Shown here: positions 25,932 to 35,277 of the stretch, piece by piece
How the letters are laid out: each line of letters opens with the position of its first letter
How positions within the stretch are numbered: the first letter of the stretch is position 1
Assembly: GCA_024234635.1 (NCBI GenBank)
Contig: JACKNX010000002.1
Location: 186,001 to 250,000 of the forward strand
Length of the DNA: 64,000 nt
Origin: Pseudomonadales bacterium
GTDB lineage: Bacteria > Pseudomonadota > Gammaproteobacteria > Pseudomonadales > Azotimanducaceae
Direction of reading: 5' to 3'
Translations under genes and position numbers: made by a program
The notes under the pieces: generated by a model
What the model was told of the DNA's origin: nothing
Database searches by the model: none
What the model saw: the letters and a program-made list of their open reading frames with translations, nothing else

Positions 25932-28271
25932 TCAGTGCTCGAAACCAAAGGTAACACCGAACGTACGGGGATCGTCCGGATTACCGAGCCCGAAGGTCGA
26001 TGCAAACACCACTCTGGCCTGGTAGGTCTTGTCGTAAGTCAGGTTGCGTCCGAATGCCTTGATGAACCAGTTGCCGTCCGCGCTGTTGAACTGCACCGAT
26101 GCATCGAGCCGGTTGTTGGCGTTGTAGTGGTTGATGGCCGTCGACTGCCGAATCCCCTCCTGCCAGTATGCCTCCTTCCACTGATACGTCGCGCGCCAGG
26201 CCAGCGACGCGCCATTGCCACCCACCGGGTGCTCGTAGACGATCGCCCCATACGCCGTATTATGCGGTGCACCGAAGGGATCATCACTCAGGTCCCGCCC
26301 GCTCTCGAAGTAGTCCGAGTCATAGCCTGATTTCGCCAGAGCCAGGGAACCATCCAGCCGCAGCATGTCACCGGACGCCAGGAGATCCGTCGCCGCGATC
26401 CAGCTGACTTCCGTTTCCAGGCCATACACGTGGGACTCCTTCACGTTCGCGGTACGCTGCACGGCATCGGAAGGACCGCCCGCCTGGAGGTTGCGTTGGA
26501 TGCCATCCCAGAACTGATAGTACGCCGTGACATTCAATCGCAATCGGCGATCCAGCAGGTCGGACTTCATACCGATTTCGATCGAATCCACCTGTTCCTC
26601 GTCATAGTAGGCAGGTCGGAATGTCGGGTCATTGGCGGCCACGGTCAGTTCGGTCGGGCTGGCACGGAAGGAAAAGCCGCCGCTGCGCTGACCGCGCGTC
26701 CAGCCGGCAAATAGCAGGACATCGTCGTTCAGCCGGTAGTCGACGCTGATCCGCGGCGAGAAGCTGTTCCAGGTCTCATCGTCCACGATATCCCAGCCAC
26801 CCGGCGCCGCACCACCAAGGCAGAAGAAGGTCGTACTCGTTTCAAATGGCGGCACCATCGACGCCGAGCAGGAACCGGAGTTCACCAGGCCGATCTTCAC
26901 GTCCTTTTTTTCCGACGTGTAACGGCCGCCGAGCGTCAACGTCATGTCGTCCGACAGGTGGATTCTTCCTTCGATGAATGCTGCATACGAATCGTGCTTC
27001 AGTTCATCCGCACCCGGAGGACGCAGCCCGAAGGGATTGGTCGCAGACACGAAGGTATTGGCATGCCGCTGCTCGCCGTAGAACAGATCCTGCGTGAAGT
27101 AGTACAGGCCTGCCGTGAAATCGAACTTCTCGGAGAAGTTCGACGCATAGCGCAGTTCCTGGCTGAACTGTTCCTGGTCGATGTACAGACGCGTAATGAC
27201 GGCCAGACCGCCGGGAGGCAGACCATCGAAGTCCGCGCCGGAGAACGCATCCACATCGATATAGCCGGTTACAGCAGTCAGTATGCCGTGTCCCACGTCC
27301 CAGTTGGCTTCCAGCACGAATTTCTCGACCTCGTGGTCGGAAAACGTCGTCCATGGCTCCGATGCCGAGCCGACACCCCAGGTTTCGTCCCACTCGCGGG
27401 TTACGCCGGGCAAAAGCGGATGCCCGCTGCGCCCGCTGTCGGTAAGGCCCAGCGGCATTGACACGGCCCCATCGCCGCCCCGTTCGAAGAACTCGCCAAT
27501 GAGTGTGACATCCAGCGTCTCAACGGGTGTGAATACGAGCGTGGCGCGCGCAAGCGTCGATTCGTAGGCGCCCTTTTTTTGCCCGCTGACCAGATCGTCC
27601 GCCCAGCCATCGCGGTCCCGGCTCAGTACGGCGAGTTTGGCAGCCAGTTTGTCCTCGATCAGCGGCCCTTCCATGGACACTGAAAAGTCCTTGCGATCGA
27701 ACGAACCGAAGGTGGCCTCGCCGCGCAGGATGAATTCATCGCCCGGCCTGCGTGAACGTGTAACAACCGCGCCAACGGAAGTGTTGCGACCGAACAGTGT
27801 CCCCTGCGGGCCGCGCAGGATTTCTACGGACTCCATATCGAACGTATCCAGAATCGACGCTATGTTCTGCGCCACGAACACGCCATCCTGGTACACGCCG
27901 ATTGCGGGGTCGAAGTTGGGTACGCTGAAGGACACGCCGACGGCACGCATCCAGAACCGTTGAATGCCAGGGAACGTGGCCGTTTGGCGAAAGTCCGCAC
28001 CAGGTACCATGCGCGCCACGTCGACGAGGTCCACCCAATTGTTTTCCTGGATCATGGCGGCAGAAACTACAGTGGACGTAACCGGTACATCCTGCGCGAC
28101 GTCCGCCTGCGCGCGTTTTGTCGACGTCACCAGTATTTCCTCGATGACGCGATTGTCTGCCTGCTCGGCCGCCACGGCGCTACTTCCGGTAACCAGCAGT
28201 GAAACCGCCATAACCAGAAGTCCGCCCACGACGGTAAGGCATTGCCGCGAACTGCTGAAATTGCAAGTCAT
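25932..28271 (-). CDS. TonB-dependent outer-membrane receptor
   Basis: A 779-residue outer-membrane transporter. A signal peptide spans about residues 1-35, followed by a TonB-box-like EEILVTSTKRAQ. The plug domain (about 50-170) has DVPVTSTVVSAAMIQ, YQDGVFVAQNIASILDTFDMESVEILRGPQGTLFGRNTS and GAVVTRSRRPG, all standard. The remaining 600 residues form the 22-strand barrel pattern with DSYAAFIEGRIHLSDDMTLTLGGRYTSEKK and the closing GLGNPDDPRTFGVTFGF. The ATG at 28271 follows GGGAGAGAGAG. The ligand is unknown. Its neighbours are a Rieske oxygenase and other catabolic genes, so an organic substrate rather than iron-siderophore is plausible; no strong operator of the O1 type was seen before it. 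Confidence 0.88.
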   Translation of the reverse strand: MTCNFSSSRQCLTVVGGLLVMAVSLLVTGSSAVAAEQADNRVIEEILVTSTKRAQADVAQDVPVTSTVVSAAMIQENNWVDLVDVARMVPGADFRQTATFPGIQRFWMRAVGVSFSVPNFDPAIGVYQDGVFVAQNIASILDTFDMESVEILRGPQGTLFGRNTSVGAVVTRSRRPGDEFILRGEATFGSFDRKDFSVSMEGPLIEDKLAAKLAVLSRDRDGWADDLVSGQKKGAYESTLARATLVFTPVETLDVTLIGEFFERGGDGAVSMPLGLTDSGRSGHPLLPGVTREWDETWGVGSASEPWTTFSDHEVEKFVLEANWDVGHGILTAVTGYIDVDAFSGADFDGLPPGGLAVITRLYIDQEQFSQELRYASNFSEKFDFTAGLYYFTQDLFYGEQRHANTFVSATNPFGLRPPGADELKHDSYAAFIEGRIHLSDDMTLTLGGRYTSEKKDVKIGLVNSGSCSASMVPPFETSTTFFCLGGAAPGGWDIVDDETWNSFSPRISVDYRLNDDVLLFAGWTRGQRSGGFSFRASPTELTVAANDPTFRPAYYDEEQVDSIEIGMKSDLLDRRLRLNVTAYYQFWDGIQRNLQAGGPSDAVQRTANVKESHVYGLETEVSWIAATDLLASGDMLRLDGSLALAKSGYDSDYFESGRDLSDDPFGAPHNTAYGAIVYEHPVGGNGASLAWRATYQWKEAYWQEGIRQSTAINHYNANNRLDASVQFNSADGNWFIKAFGRNLTYDKTYQARVVFASTFGLGNPDDPRTFGVTFGFEH

Positions 28272-28483
28272 GCTCTCTCTCCCCTGATGTAATGCCCGGC
28301 GTCGCATCCTGCACTTGCCGGACGGAATATCGCCCGTGGGCTCGCGTCTTCCACGACGTGAGAAACGGGCAAGCGCGCAAGCGTAGTACGGCACATCACC
28401 ACGCCAGCGTCCGCGCATCCATGCCGGACGGGTACCAGTGCGTCATCAGACTCGCTGCCTACGTTCCGATGGCACGCATTTCT

Positions 28484-29872
28484 TCAGCCGTCGCTACCAT
28501 TCACTCTCTCGGGACGCCGCCCGGCGATGTAGTCATCGATCAGTTCGTGATAGCGGCGGATGCGGCTTTCCTGGCCAGCCAGGTAGGAGCCGACATAGCC
28601 ACGGGAGTGGAACCCCGCCTGTTGCAGCGGAAAAATCTCCACATCGCCGTCAATGGTTCTCCCCATGCTCTTCTCACCAGCAGCAAACACTTCGTGTCTG
28701 CACTCGTGGTCACGCGGCACGATGCCGACAGTCGTTCGAATAGGCGCCGTTTCACCTTCGGGCTGACTGGCGTACCACCAGTTGTCGAACACGCACTGCT
28801 CCGGATCGCTCGGGTGGGGGCGCGCCCGCAGGAAATGGAAGCCATCCGACCACAGCGACACCGCAAAATTGGGGAAGAGCGTGTAGTGAAAGGCATCCGT
28901 GAGCTGTTCGTCGGCCAGCTTGTCGTAATGGGTATACCCCTTCGCCGGTCCAAGCGTGCGCTTCGCCTTCTGGAGCGCTGCCCGGGTTTCATCTCCCTTG
29001 CCAACGAAGTCCGCCGGATTCAGGCCCCATTCGTGCATGATGCTGTTCAGGGGCTCACCGATCGTGCCGTCGCTGTTGAGCGATACCCCGGCGTAGCCAC
29101 CCGCCATGATCATGCGGTTATGGCCTTCGTCAGACAGATCGAACCGTGTGTTGCGGTAGTTGGTGTCCACCCCGGAGTGCATGCGTTTGCGCTCCTCCGG
29201 CGTGCCGATTGGCTTGTGCACCGTTGGCACGTGATAGGACTCGTTGAAATTGTCCAGCACCACCTTCCAGTTGCAGGGCAGCGTCGTGGTTAGTGCCACG
29301 TAGCGTTTCCACGTGTGCAGGTCATAGCGAGACCAGTCGTCCCAGATGGGACCAAGAAACTCCCTGAGGGACGCGCACTCCGGATCCATGTTTACCCAGA
29401 TGAAACCCGCAAATGTCTCGCACCGCAGCGAGATCAGATTGACCTTGCCGCACGGATCGCCTTCCGGAAAATCTTCCGCATCCTGGGCATAGGCGAGCAC
29501 GCCATCGGGCATGAAGGCCCAGCTGTGGTAGCGGCATACGAAACGGTTGACGTGACCCTTCTCGCCCGTGACCAGTCGATTGCCACGATGCTGACACACG
29601 TTATAGAAGGCGTTGATGCCACCGTCCTTCTGCCGAACCATCAGGATCGACTCCGGACCAACCTCCTCGCATTGCCAATCGCCGGGATTGGGAATCTCGG
29701 ACTCCCGCCCAAGCAACAACCATACCCGGGTCCACATGTGATCCCATTCCTGTTGAAAGAACTCGCGCGACGTATACCGCTCACCCGCCAGACGGTTGCC
29801 ACGAAGGCTCTGCACGGGCCAGTCCGGAAGCGAGCGATCATCCGCGCGGGCTATATCAACGACGTTCTGCAT
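28484..29872 (-). CDS. Rieske non-heme iron oxygenase, alpha subunit
   Basis: A 462-residue ring-hydroxylating oxygenase large subunit. The Rieske [2Fe-2S] ligands are Cys93-x-His95 and Cys113-x2-His116 (CQHRGNRL...CRYHSW). The mononuclear iron site shows NFNESYHVPTVHK, with His214 and His219 and an acidic residue (Glu211) where many family members have Asp. Length is typical. The chosen ATG at 29872 (MQNVVDIA) is downstream of the palindrome at 29902-29923; an upstream GTG at 29911 would lie inside that operator and is unlikely. There is no beta subunit or ferredoxin gene next to it, so electrons must come from a reductase encoded elsewhere. It would hydroxylate or demethylate an organic compound of unknown identity. 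Confidence 0.88.
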   Translation of the reverse strand: MQNVVDIARADDRSLPDWPVQSLRGNRLAGERYTSREFFQQEWDHMWTRVWLLLGRESEIPNPGDWQCEEVGPESILMVRQKDGGINAFYNVCQHRGNRLVTGEKGHVNRFVCRYHSWAFMPDGVLAYAQDAEDFPEGDPCGKVNLISLRCETFAGFIWVNMDPECASLREFLGPIWDDWSRYDLHTWKRYVALTTTLPCNWKVVLDNFNESYHVPTVHKPIGTPEERKRMHSGVDTNYRNTRFDLSDEGHNRMIMAGGYAGVSLNSDGTIGEPLNSIMHEWGLNPADFVGKGDETRAALQKAKRTLGPAKGYTHYDKLADEQLTDAFHYTLFPNFAVSLWSDGFHFLRARPHPSDPEQCVFDNWWYASQPEGETAPIRTTVGIVPRDHECRHEVFAAGEKSMGRTIDGDVEIFPLQQAGFHSRGYVGSYLAGQESRIRRYHELIDDYIAGRRPERVNGSDG

Positions 29873-29901
29873 CTGGCTAGTCCATTCCAACACTGTGCCA
29901 T

Positions 29902-29923
29902 TAAGTATCACACGTGATACTTA
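29902..29923. promoter_or_regulatory. palindromic operator O2 before the Rieske gene
   Basis: Perfect 22-bp inverted repeat AAGTATCAC-AC-GTGATACTT, with outer T/A also paired, ending 29 bp before the Rieske start. It shares the GTATCAC half-site with O1 (25038) and O3 (35195). Confidence 0.72.
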
Positions 29924-29953
29924 TGATCAAGCCTGAGGGACCCTGACGAAGGG

Positions 29954-30742
29954 TCAGAACGTCGAGTTGGTCAGGCCACCGTCCATGACCAGGCTCTGGC
30001 CCGTGGTGAAATTCGCATACTCGCTGCAGAACATCGCCACGAACGCACCTACATCGTCCGGATCGCCGAACCGGTTGGCGGGGATTCGCCACTCATCCAC
30101 GAATTTCTGCACTTCCTGTTCGTACGTGGTGCCATTACGCGCCGCCTGCGCCATGTACCTGTCATGAATGGACGCGGTGTGATGCATGCCGGGCAGAATG
30201 TTGTTGATGATGACGTTGTGTCTGGCCACCAGTTTCGAAACCGCTACCGTGTAGTTCACCAGCGCTGCCCGCGGAGCGCCTGAGAGAATGCGGATCTGCG
30301 CGGGAAATTTCGCCGCACCAGTACCGATATTGACAATCCGCCCCCACCGGCGCGCAACCATGCCGTCAATGGTTGCCTGCATGAACTGCACGGGACTGAG
30401 CAGCGAAATATCCAGCGTAACCCGCCAGTCATCCATCGAGATTGTTCGGTAATCGCCCGTCGTAGGCGGAGGTGAGCAGGTGCCTACAAGGATATCGGGC
30501 TCAGGACAGGCAGCCAGAATGGTTTCACGTCCGGCGTCCGAGCTGTGATCCGCCACAATGGGATGTATGCGGGCTCCCGTCTCCCTGGAAATTTCCTCAC
30601 ACGTACGCAGGAGCCTATCCTCGCCACGCGCTGAAACAAATAACTCTACACCTTCCCGCGCCAGTGCCAGCACCGCTCCTCGTCCCATCCCCGCACTTCC
30701 ACCGTTGACGATCGCCTTGCGACCGCGAATGCCAAGATCCAT
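29954..30742 (-). CDS. SDR-family protein lacking the usual catalytic Tyr/Lys
   Basis: A 262-residue Rossmann-fold short-chain dehydrogenase. The glycine motif is NGGSAGMGRG, residues 13-22, and the C-terminal end GQSLVMDGGLTNSTF is typical. The NNAG motif is replaced by GTCSPPPTTG (87-96), the active-site serine region reads NIGTGAAK, and the Y-x3-K motif is missing; the aligned stretch is LSGAPRAALVNYT with Ser and Arg where Tyr and Lys are expected. This matches the divergent beta-ketoacyl-reductase-like SDR subgroup that has R..A.. in that place. So cofactor binding is likely, but the usual reductase chemistry is doubtful. The ATG at 30742 (MDLGIRG) is preceded by GAGGAGCGAATCACC. It is upstream of the Rieske gene and divergent from the amidohydrolase at 30922. 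Confidence 0.8.
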   Translation of the reverse strand: MDLGIRGRKAIVNGGSAGMGRGAVLALAREGVELFVSARGEDRLLRTCEEISRETGARIHPIVADHSSDAGRETILAACPEPDILVGTCSPPPTTGDYRTISMDDWRVTLDISLLSPVQFMQATIDGMVARRWGRIVNIGTGAAKFPAQIRILSGAPRAALVNYTVAVSKLVARHNVIINNILPGMHHTASIHDRYMAQAARNGTTYEQEVQKFVDEWRIPANRFGDPDDVGAFVAMFCSEYANFTTGQSLVMDGGLTNSTF

Positions 30743-30868
30743 GGTGATTCGCTCCTCTCTCTTCGCTTGATAATCGGTTCTCCCGTCTCCAGCGTCGTGG
30801 ACGGCTGGTTGCGACGACGGTTCGTCAGCACCTCTGCGCCTCACGCTCCCGGGTCAGGGTGCAATCCA

Positions 30869-30892
30869 TGGTAAACATGTGCTACTTATTAC
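30869..30892. promoter_or_regulatory. weak operator-like palindrome before the amidohydrolase
   Basis: GGTAA...TTACC outer arms enclose AAGTAGCACATG (minus strand), which resembles the left half of O2 (AAGTATCACACG). Only five outer base pairs and the half-site agree, so this is a tentative member of the O1-O3 family. Confidence 0.3.
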
Positions 30893-30921
30893 CACGACCT
30901 TGGCCCGGGAGGAACAACGGC

Positions 30922-32652
30922 ATGAACTATGATCTGATGATTCGAGGCGGTACGGTCATCGACGGGCGGCGTACTCCGCGGTTTCGCGCGGATATCGGCA
31001 TCGTGGACGGCCACATCGCCACCATTGGCAGGATCGCGCCCTCACGGGCGCACCGTTGCGTGGATGCGGATGGACTCATCGTCGCGCCAGGCGTCATCGA
31101 CCTCCATACCCACTACGACAGCCAGGTGTTCTGGGATCCCTGGTGCGCCATTTCCGGTCAGCACGGCGTCACGAGCGTCGTCATCGGTAATTGCGGGTTC
31201 GGTTTCGCGCCCGTGCAGCCGACCAACCGCGAGCGGGCGATGCTGGCGATGGCGCGCAACGAAGCCGTCCCGCTGGAGTGCATGCGCGAAGGCATGCCTT
31301 GGGACTGGACCACGTACCCGGAGTTTCTGGATAGCCTCGAGCGTACGTCCAAGGGTTTGAATCTCATGGCCTACATCGGCATCAATCCACTGATGGTCTG
31401 GGTTACAGGATCCGTGGAAACTGCCAAGGCCCGCGGTCTGAACCCAGCCGAGCGGGAGATCGCGGCAACGCTGTTACGCGAAGCCATGGACGCGGGTGCC
31501 TGCGGCTGGTCGGCGCAGTTGACCGGTGATCGCTCCATTCAGCGCGACTATGACGGCACACCGATGATCACCGACCTGATGCGGCGGGAAGATCTCGTTT
31601 TCCTGGCCCGCACGCTCGGCGACATCGGGCGCGGCACCATTCAGATGATCGGCCCGCCGGCCATGGCCGACATGCTGGCAGCGGAGTCGGGCAGGCCCGT
31701 CATTTTCAATACCCTCGCGCCACGCAACGATCAGCATGGGGCACCGGCGGAGGCACATCACCAGATCATCGACTGGCTCGCACGTGCCAATGGCGAAGGC
31801 AGGCGCATCATCGCGCAATCCGTGACCTGCGCCATCGACTATCAGTTCACTCTGGAGGACTGGAATCTCTTTGATTCTTCACCGCTTTGGCGGGACTTGA
31901 CGCTGGGAACCATCAGCGAACGCCTCGCCAAAATGCGCGACCCGGCGCGCCGCCGCGCACTCCTCGACGAGTGGAACGCCGGCAAGGCCCCTCTCGCCGG
32001 AGGCGGCACCGAGGAGTTGGACGTGCGTCTTGGCGTATCCATCGATGCACTGGTACTCGCCTGGGTGACCGTGGAGGACCCGGAACTGAAACGATGGGAA
32101 GGCCACACGGTTCGGGAAATTGCAGCCGGCCGTGGCCAGCATCCACTGGATGCGTTCCTGGATATCGCCATCGCCTGTGATCTCGCCGCCGGATGGCAGA
32201 GCGTGCCGCGGGACTTCGACCCCGACGTCATGCGTGACGTGGCCAACTGTCCGTATGCGGTTCCCGGCCTCTCGGACGGCGGTGCGCACACACGATTTCT
32301 GACTACCGGCACGTATCCCACCGAGTTCCTTGCCACCTGGGTGCGCGACAACCAGGTCATGGACCTCGAGCAGGCACACTGGCGACTGTCAGCCTACTCC
32401 GCGCAGGCGGCCGGAATGCGTAACCGGGGCTGGCTGGCGGAAGGCATGCCCGCTGATATCGTGGTGTACGAACTAGATCGCCTGGCGCTACATCCGATCC
32501 AAAGGGTCCATGACTGGCCCGGCGGTGCCTGGCACTTCGACCGAAAAGCCGACGGTTGGCGAATCATCATGGTCAACGGAGAAATCACGTTTGTAGACGG
32601 CGTATGCACGGGCGCCACGCCGGGACGCCTCCTTCGGCACGGGCAGGGGTAG
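30922..32652 (+). CDS. N-acyl-D-amino-acid deacylase-like amidohydrolase
   Basis: A 576-residue metal-dependent amidohydrolase of the D-aminoacylase group. The first metal ligands are in VIDLHTHYDSQ, His62 and His64; GNCGFGFAP near residue 93 and LSDGGAHTRF near residue 450 (with the metal-binding Asp) are characteristic. The N-terminal beta sandwich MIRGGTVIDG...ADIGIVDGHIATIG and the C-terminal return ADIVVYEL complete the fold. The ATG at 30922 has GGGAGGAAC upstream; the frame is open to 30859, but that part overlaps the divergent promoter. Substrates could be N-acyl amino acids or cyclic amides. It is divergent from the SDR/Rieske genes and converges on the MDR reductase. A second member of the same family is at the right edge of the window. 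Confidence 0.83.
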   Translation: MNYDLMIRGGTVIDGRRTPRFRADIGIVDGHIATIGRIAPSRAHRCVDADGLIVAPGVIDLHTHYDSQVFWDPWCAISGQHGVTSVVIGNCGFGFAPVQPTNRERAMLAMARNEAVPLECMREGMPWDWTTYPEFLDSLERTSKGLNLMAYIGINPLMVWVTGSVETAKARGLNPAEREIAATLLREAMDAGACGWSAQLTGDRSIQRDYDGTPMITDLMRREDLVFLARTLGDIGRGTIQMIGPPAMADMLAAESGRPVIFNTLAPRNDQHGAPAEAHHQIIDWLARANGEGRRIIAQSVTCAIDYQFTLEDWNLFDSSPLWRDLTLGTISERLAKMRDPARRRALLDEWNAGKAPLAGGGTEELDVRLGVSIDALVLAWVTVEDPELKRWEGHTVREIAAGRGQHPLDAFLDIAIACDLAAGWQSVPRDFDPDVMRDVANCPYAVPGLSDGGAHTRFLTTGTYPTEFLATWVRDNQVMDLEQAHWRLSAYSAQAAGMRNRGWLAEGMPADIVVYELDRLALHPIQRVHDWPGGAWHFDRKADGWRIIMVNGEITFVDGVCTGATPGRLLRHGQG

Positions 32653-32725
32653 CCCGGACTGTTCTCCGGCGGGCGTCGGGAGCCCGGGAAACGCAACGTG
32701 GCGCGGACCGTCGCGCGCTCAGGTG

Positions 32726-33730
32726 TCAGTCCGTGCGCACCATCATCTTGCCTGTGTTCGCGCCGTCGAAGAGTCGCACAAGCGCGTTGGGAAGTTTGTC
32801 GAATCCACGGACTACCGTAGACCGTTGGCGAACGACGCCGGAAGCGTGCCAGCTCTGCAAGGCCGTACGCGCTTCATCGAAGCGTGCGCTGTAATCCGAG
32901 AGGATGAAACCTTCCATGCGTGCACGTCGGTAGACGAGGTTGAAATAGTTCACCGGCCCGGGCGGCAGCGTCGTAGCGTTGTAGCGTGATATGCCTCCGC
33001 AGATCACCACGCGCGCCCGCTGCGCCAGTCGTGCCAGACACAGATCGAGGATCTCACCACCAACGTTGTCGAAGAAAACATCGATGCCGTGCGGACACAT
33101 CGCATCAAGCCCTTCAGAGAGATTGTCCTCGCGATAGTTCAATGCCTCATCAAAACCAAGTTCTTCCCGCAACACGCTACATTTCTCCGCCGTGCCGGCG
33201 ATACCAATCACGCGGGCGCCGCGAAGCCGCGCCAGTTGCCCGGCAATGCTCCCAGTGGCACCCGCCGCACCGCTCACCACCACGGTATCTCCCCGCCGAG
33301 GACGCCCGATATCCAGCATGCCGAAATAAGCCGTCATGCCGGTACCGCCCAGCAGTCCGAGCGCAACTTCCGGGTCGACCGGCACTGAGTACTGATGGAA
33401 CGGAATACGCCTGCCATCCGTGACGGCAAAATCCTGCATGCCGAAGAAGCCGAACACCTGCGCACCCACGGGATGTCGCGGATTCGACGACTGTATGATG
33501 GTGCCGACAGCCCGCGCCCGCATCACCTCCCCCAGCGCCTGAGGTGCCGTATAGTCGGTGCGCGCCTCCATCTGGCCCTTCATGGAAGGGTCCAGGGAGA
33601 TGTACGCGGTTTTTACCAGCACCTCCTCCGGGCCGGGTACCGGCACCGGCGACTCCCGGTACGCCAGATCAGTCTCCTGAATGGGGCCGACGGGCCGGTT
33701 GGCGAGAACGTACTGTCGATTGACGTGCAC
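32726..33730 (-). CDS. MDR-family NADP-dependent oxidoreductase (CurA-like)
   Basis: A 334-residue medium-chain reductase of the leukotriene-B4-dehydrogenase/CurA subgroup. It reduces C=C bonds conjugated to a carbonyl with NADPH and needs no zinc; the zinc-ligand cysteines are absent. The N terminus reads VNRQYVLANRPVGPI, then LDPSMKGQM and the nucleotide-binding VVVSGAAGATGSIAGQLAR near residue 150, and DVFFDNVGGEILD. The start is GTG at 33730, two bases after the MFS stop, with AGGAGTAGGAG as ribosome-binding site. Co-transcribed with the MFS transporter and so probably controlled from operator O3 at 35195. Confidence 0.85.
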   Translation of the reverse strand: MHVNRQYVLANRPVGPIQETDLAYRESPVPVPGPEEVLVKTAYISLDPSMKGQMEARTDYTAPQALGEVMRARAVGTIIQSSNPRHPVGAQVFGFFGMQDFAVTDGRRIPFHQYSVPVDPEVALGLLGGTGMTAYFGMLDIGRPRRGDTVVVSGAAGATGSIAGQLARLRGARVIGIAGTAEKCSVLREELGFDEALNYREDNLSEGLDAMCPHGIDVFFDNVGGEILDLCLARLAQRARVVICGGISRYNATTLPPGPVNYFNLVYRRARMEGFILSDYSARFDEARTALQSWHASGVVRQRSTVVRGFDKLPNALVRLFDGANTGKMMVRTD

Positions 33731-33732
33731 TC

Positions 33733-35100
33733 CTACTCCTGAGTCAGTTTTCGTGACTGTCGCATGGCGTCGATCCGCGCGCGCAACACCTGATGGGCTT
33801 CCGGCGTCAGCGTATGGTTCCACACCATCAGCGCGGCAAGCGAAAAGCCCAGCGCAGGACCCAGCACGAAGAACAGGTGCAGGCCCAGCAATCCGGTCTC
33901 CGTGGACGGCACGCCCGGGCGTGCATCAAATCCCACGAGTGCCAGTACCCACATCGCGACGGCTGGGCCGAGTGACAGCGCAACCTTGGTCGTGAATGAC
34001 CAAACCGCGAAGTACCATGCCGCACGGTCTTCGCCACTCTCCAGCGTATCCACGTCGATGACATCCGCCTTCATCGCATTTGGCAGCGAATAGAACGAAC
34101 CACCGAGGAAGCCCGTACACGCAGTGATCGGCAGCATGGTGTAAAAGTCACCCGCGCCCAGCAGCAGGTAGCCACACTGCGCAGCAGCAAAGAGAAACAG
34201 CGCAGTAGCCCAGGCGCGGTGTTTGCTGTGCCGACGCGAATACCAGATCCAGAAAGGGATGCCGCAGAGGTTTGCCCCGTAGTACACGAGCAGCATCAGG
34301 ATACTGTTCTGTTCCTCCTGCAGAACACCACGGATGAAGAAGACCACGAGTGCGGTTGATATCGCCGATCCAAGCTGATTGATGAAAAAGGCCGCCACCA
34401 GACGCTTGAAGGGCGCATTTCGCCACATCAGCTTCAATCCGGTGACCAGTGATACCGCCGAGGGCAGATAGTCCCGGCGCTCGTGGACATTCGCCACCGT
34501 CAAAAGCACGCAGATCGGCAACAGGATCAGTGTCATGGTTCCGATCAGCAACAAGGTCTCGCGGGTACCGCCAAAAGCAAAGAAATAGATTGCAAGCACC
34601 GGTACGAGCTTGCTCACCACGTTGGCCGCCATACCCAGCCATGCGCGCCAGCCAGCGATGCGCGTACGTTCGTGGTAGTCAGGAGAGAGTTCGGCCGCCC
34701 AGGCATAGTACGGAATGAACAGCATGGTCCAACCCGTCCAGAGCACTACCAGCCAACCAGCCAGGTAAGCGGCGGTTACGGGGGGCTGCGGCATGAACAG
34801 TTTCCAGATCGCCAGCATCAGAACAGGTATCGCGGCGACCATCCACACCCGCCGACGTCCCCAGCGCGTGTTGGTATGGTCGCTGAGCCAGCCGATCACA
34901 GGATCGGACACCGCATCGAACAAACGGGTAAAGAGCCAGATCGTGCCCACGGTCGCGAGGCTGATGCCGAGATCCGCGCCATAGTAGTTGGGCAGAAACG
35001 CCGCAACGGGCACGGCCGCCGCCTGGATCGGCATGTCGGACAGGCCGAAGAAGAACAGCGTTCGCCTGGGTAGCCTGTCGCCGGAATGCTTGTTTGTCAT
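33733..35100 (-). CDS. MFS transporter, GPH (MelB-like) type
   Basis: A 455-residue inner-membrane transporter. TLFFFGLSDMPIQAAAVPVAAFLPNYY and the following FDAVSDPVIGWLSDHTNTRWGRRR carry the conserved GPH-family Asp residues and arginine cluster. Twelve hydrophobic segments can be counted, and FLGGSFYSLPNAMKADVIDVD near residue 330 is also typical. The ATG at 35100 is chosen because the open frame to 35289 is not membrane-like. The gene ends two bases before the GTG of the MDR reductase. The GPH fold usually moves sugars, but many catabolic clusters carry relatives for other organic molecules; the substrate is unknown. Confidence 0.82.
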   Translation of the reverse strand: MTNKHSGDRLPRRTLFFFGLSDMPIQAAAVPVAAFLPNYYGADLGISLATVGTIWLFTRLFDAVSDPVIGWLSDHTNTRWGRRRVWMVAAIPVLMLAIWKLFMPQPPVTAAYLAGWLVVLWTGWTMLFIPYYAWAAELSPDYHERTRIAGWRAWLGMAANVVSKLVPVLAIYFFAFGGTRETLLLIGTMTLILLPICVLLTVANVHERRDYLPSAVSLVTGLKLMWRNAPFKRLVAAFFINQLGSAISTALVVFFIRGVLQEEQNSILMLLVYYGANLCGIPFWIWYSRRHSKHRAWATALFLFAAAQCGYLLLGAGDFYTMLPITACTGFLGGSFYSLPNAMKADVIDVDTLESGEDRAAWYFAVWSFTTKVALSLGPAVAMWVLALVGFDARPGVPSTETGLLGLHLFFVLGPALGFSLAALMVWNHTLTPEAHQVLRARIDAMRQSRKLTQE

Positions 35101-35194
35101 GACTGTCCGTGCCACAGGCGTGGCAGCCGTGCAGGTCGGGTACCCTTTCACCCGATGCCTCGCGCCGCCAGTTGCTGCACATTCTCCGCAATAT

Positions 35195-35212
35195 GTATCA
35201 CGCGTTATACCT
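35195..35212. promoter_or_regulatory. palindromic operator O3 before the MFS/MDR operon
   Basis: GTATCACGCGTTATACCT is identical over 18 bases to part of O1 at 25039. It lies about 95 bp upstream of the MFS start. The sequence is a palindrome with one mismatched pair. Confidence 0.7.
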
Positions 35213-35277
35213 TGGTGTCCCCGAATTGCAACCTCGGTATCAGTACAGGATTCCACCTCGCCGACCAGGAACGATAC

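Noticed and set aside
29873..29911. Upstream GTG start for the Rieske gene
   Set aside because: It would begin inside the operator palindrome and adds residues not found in the family.
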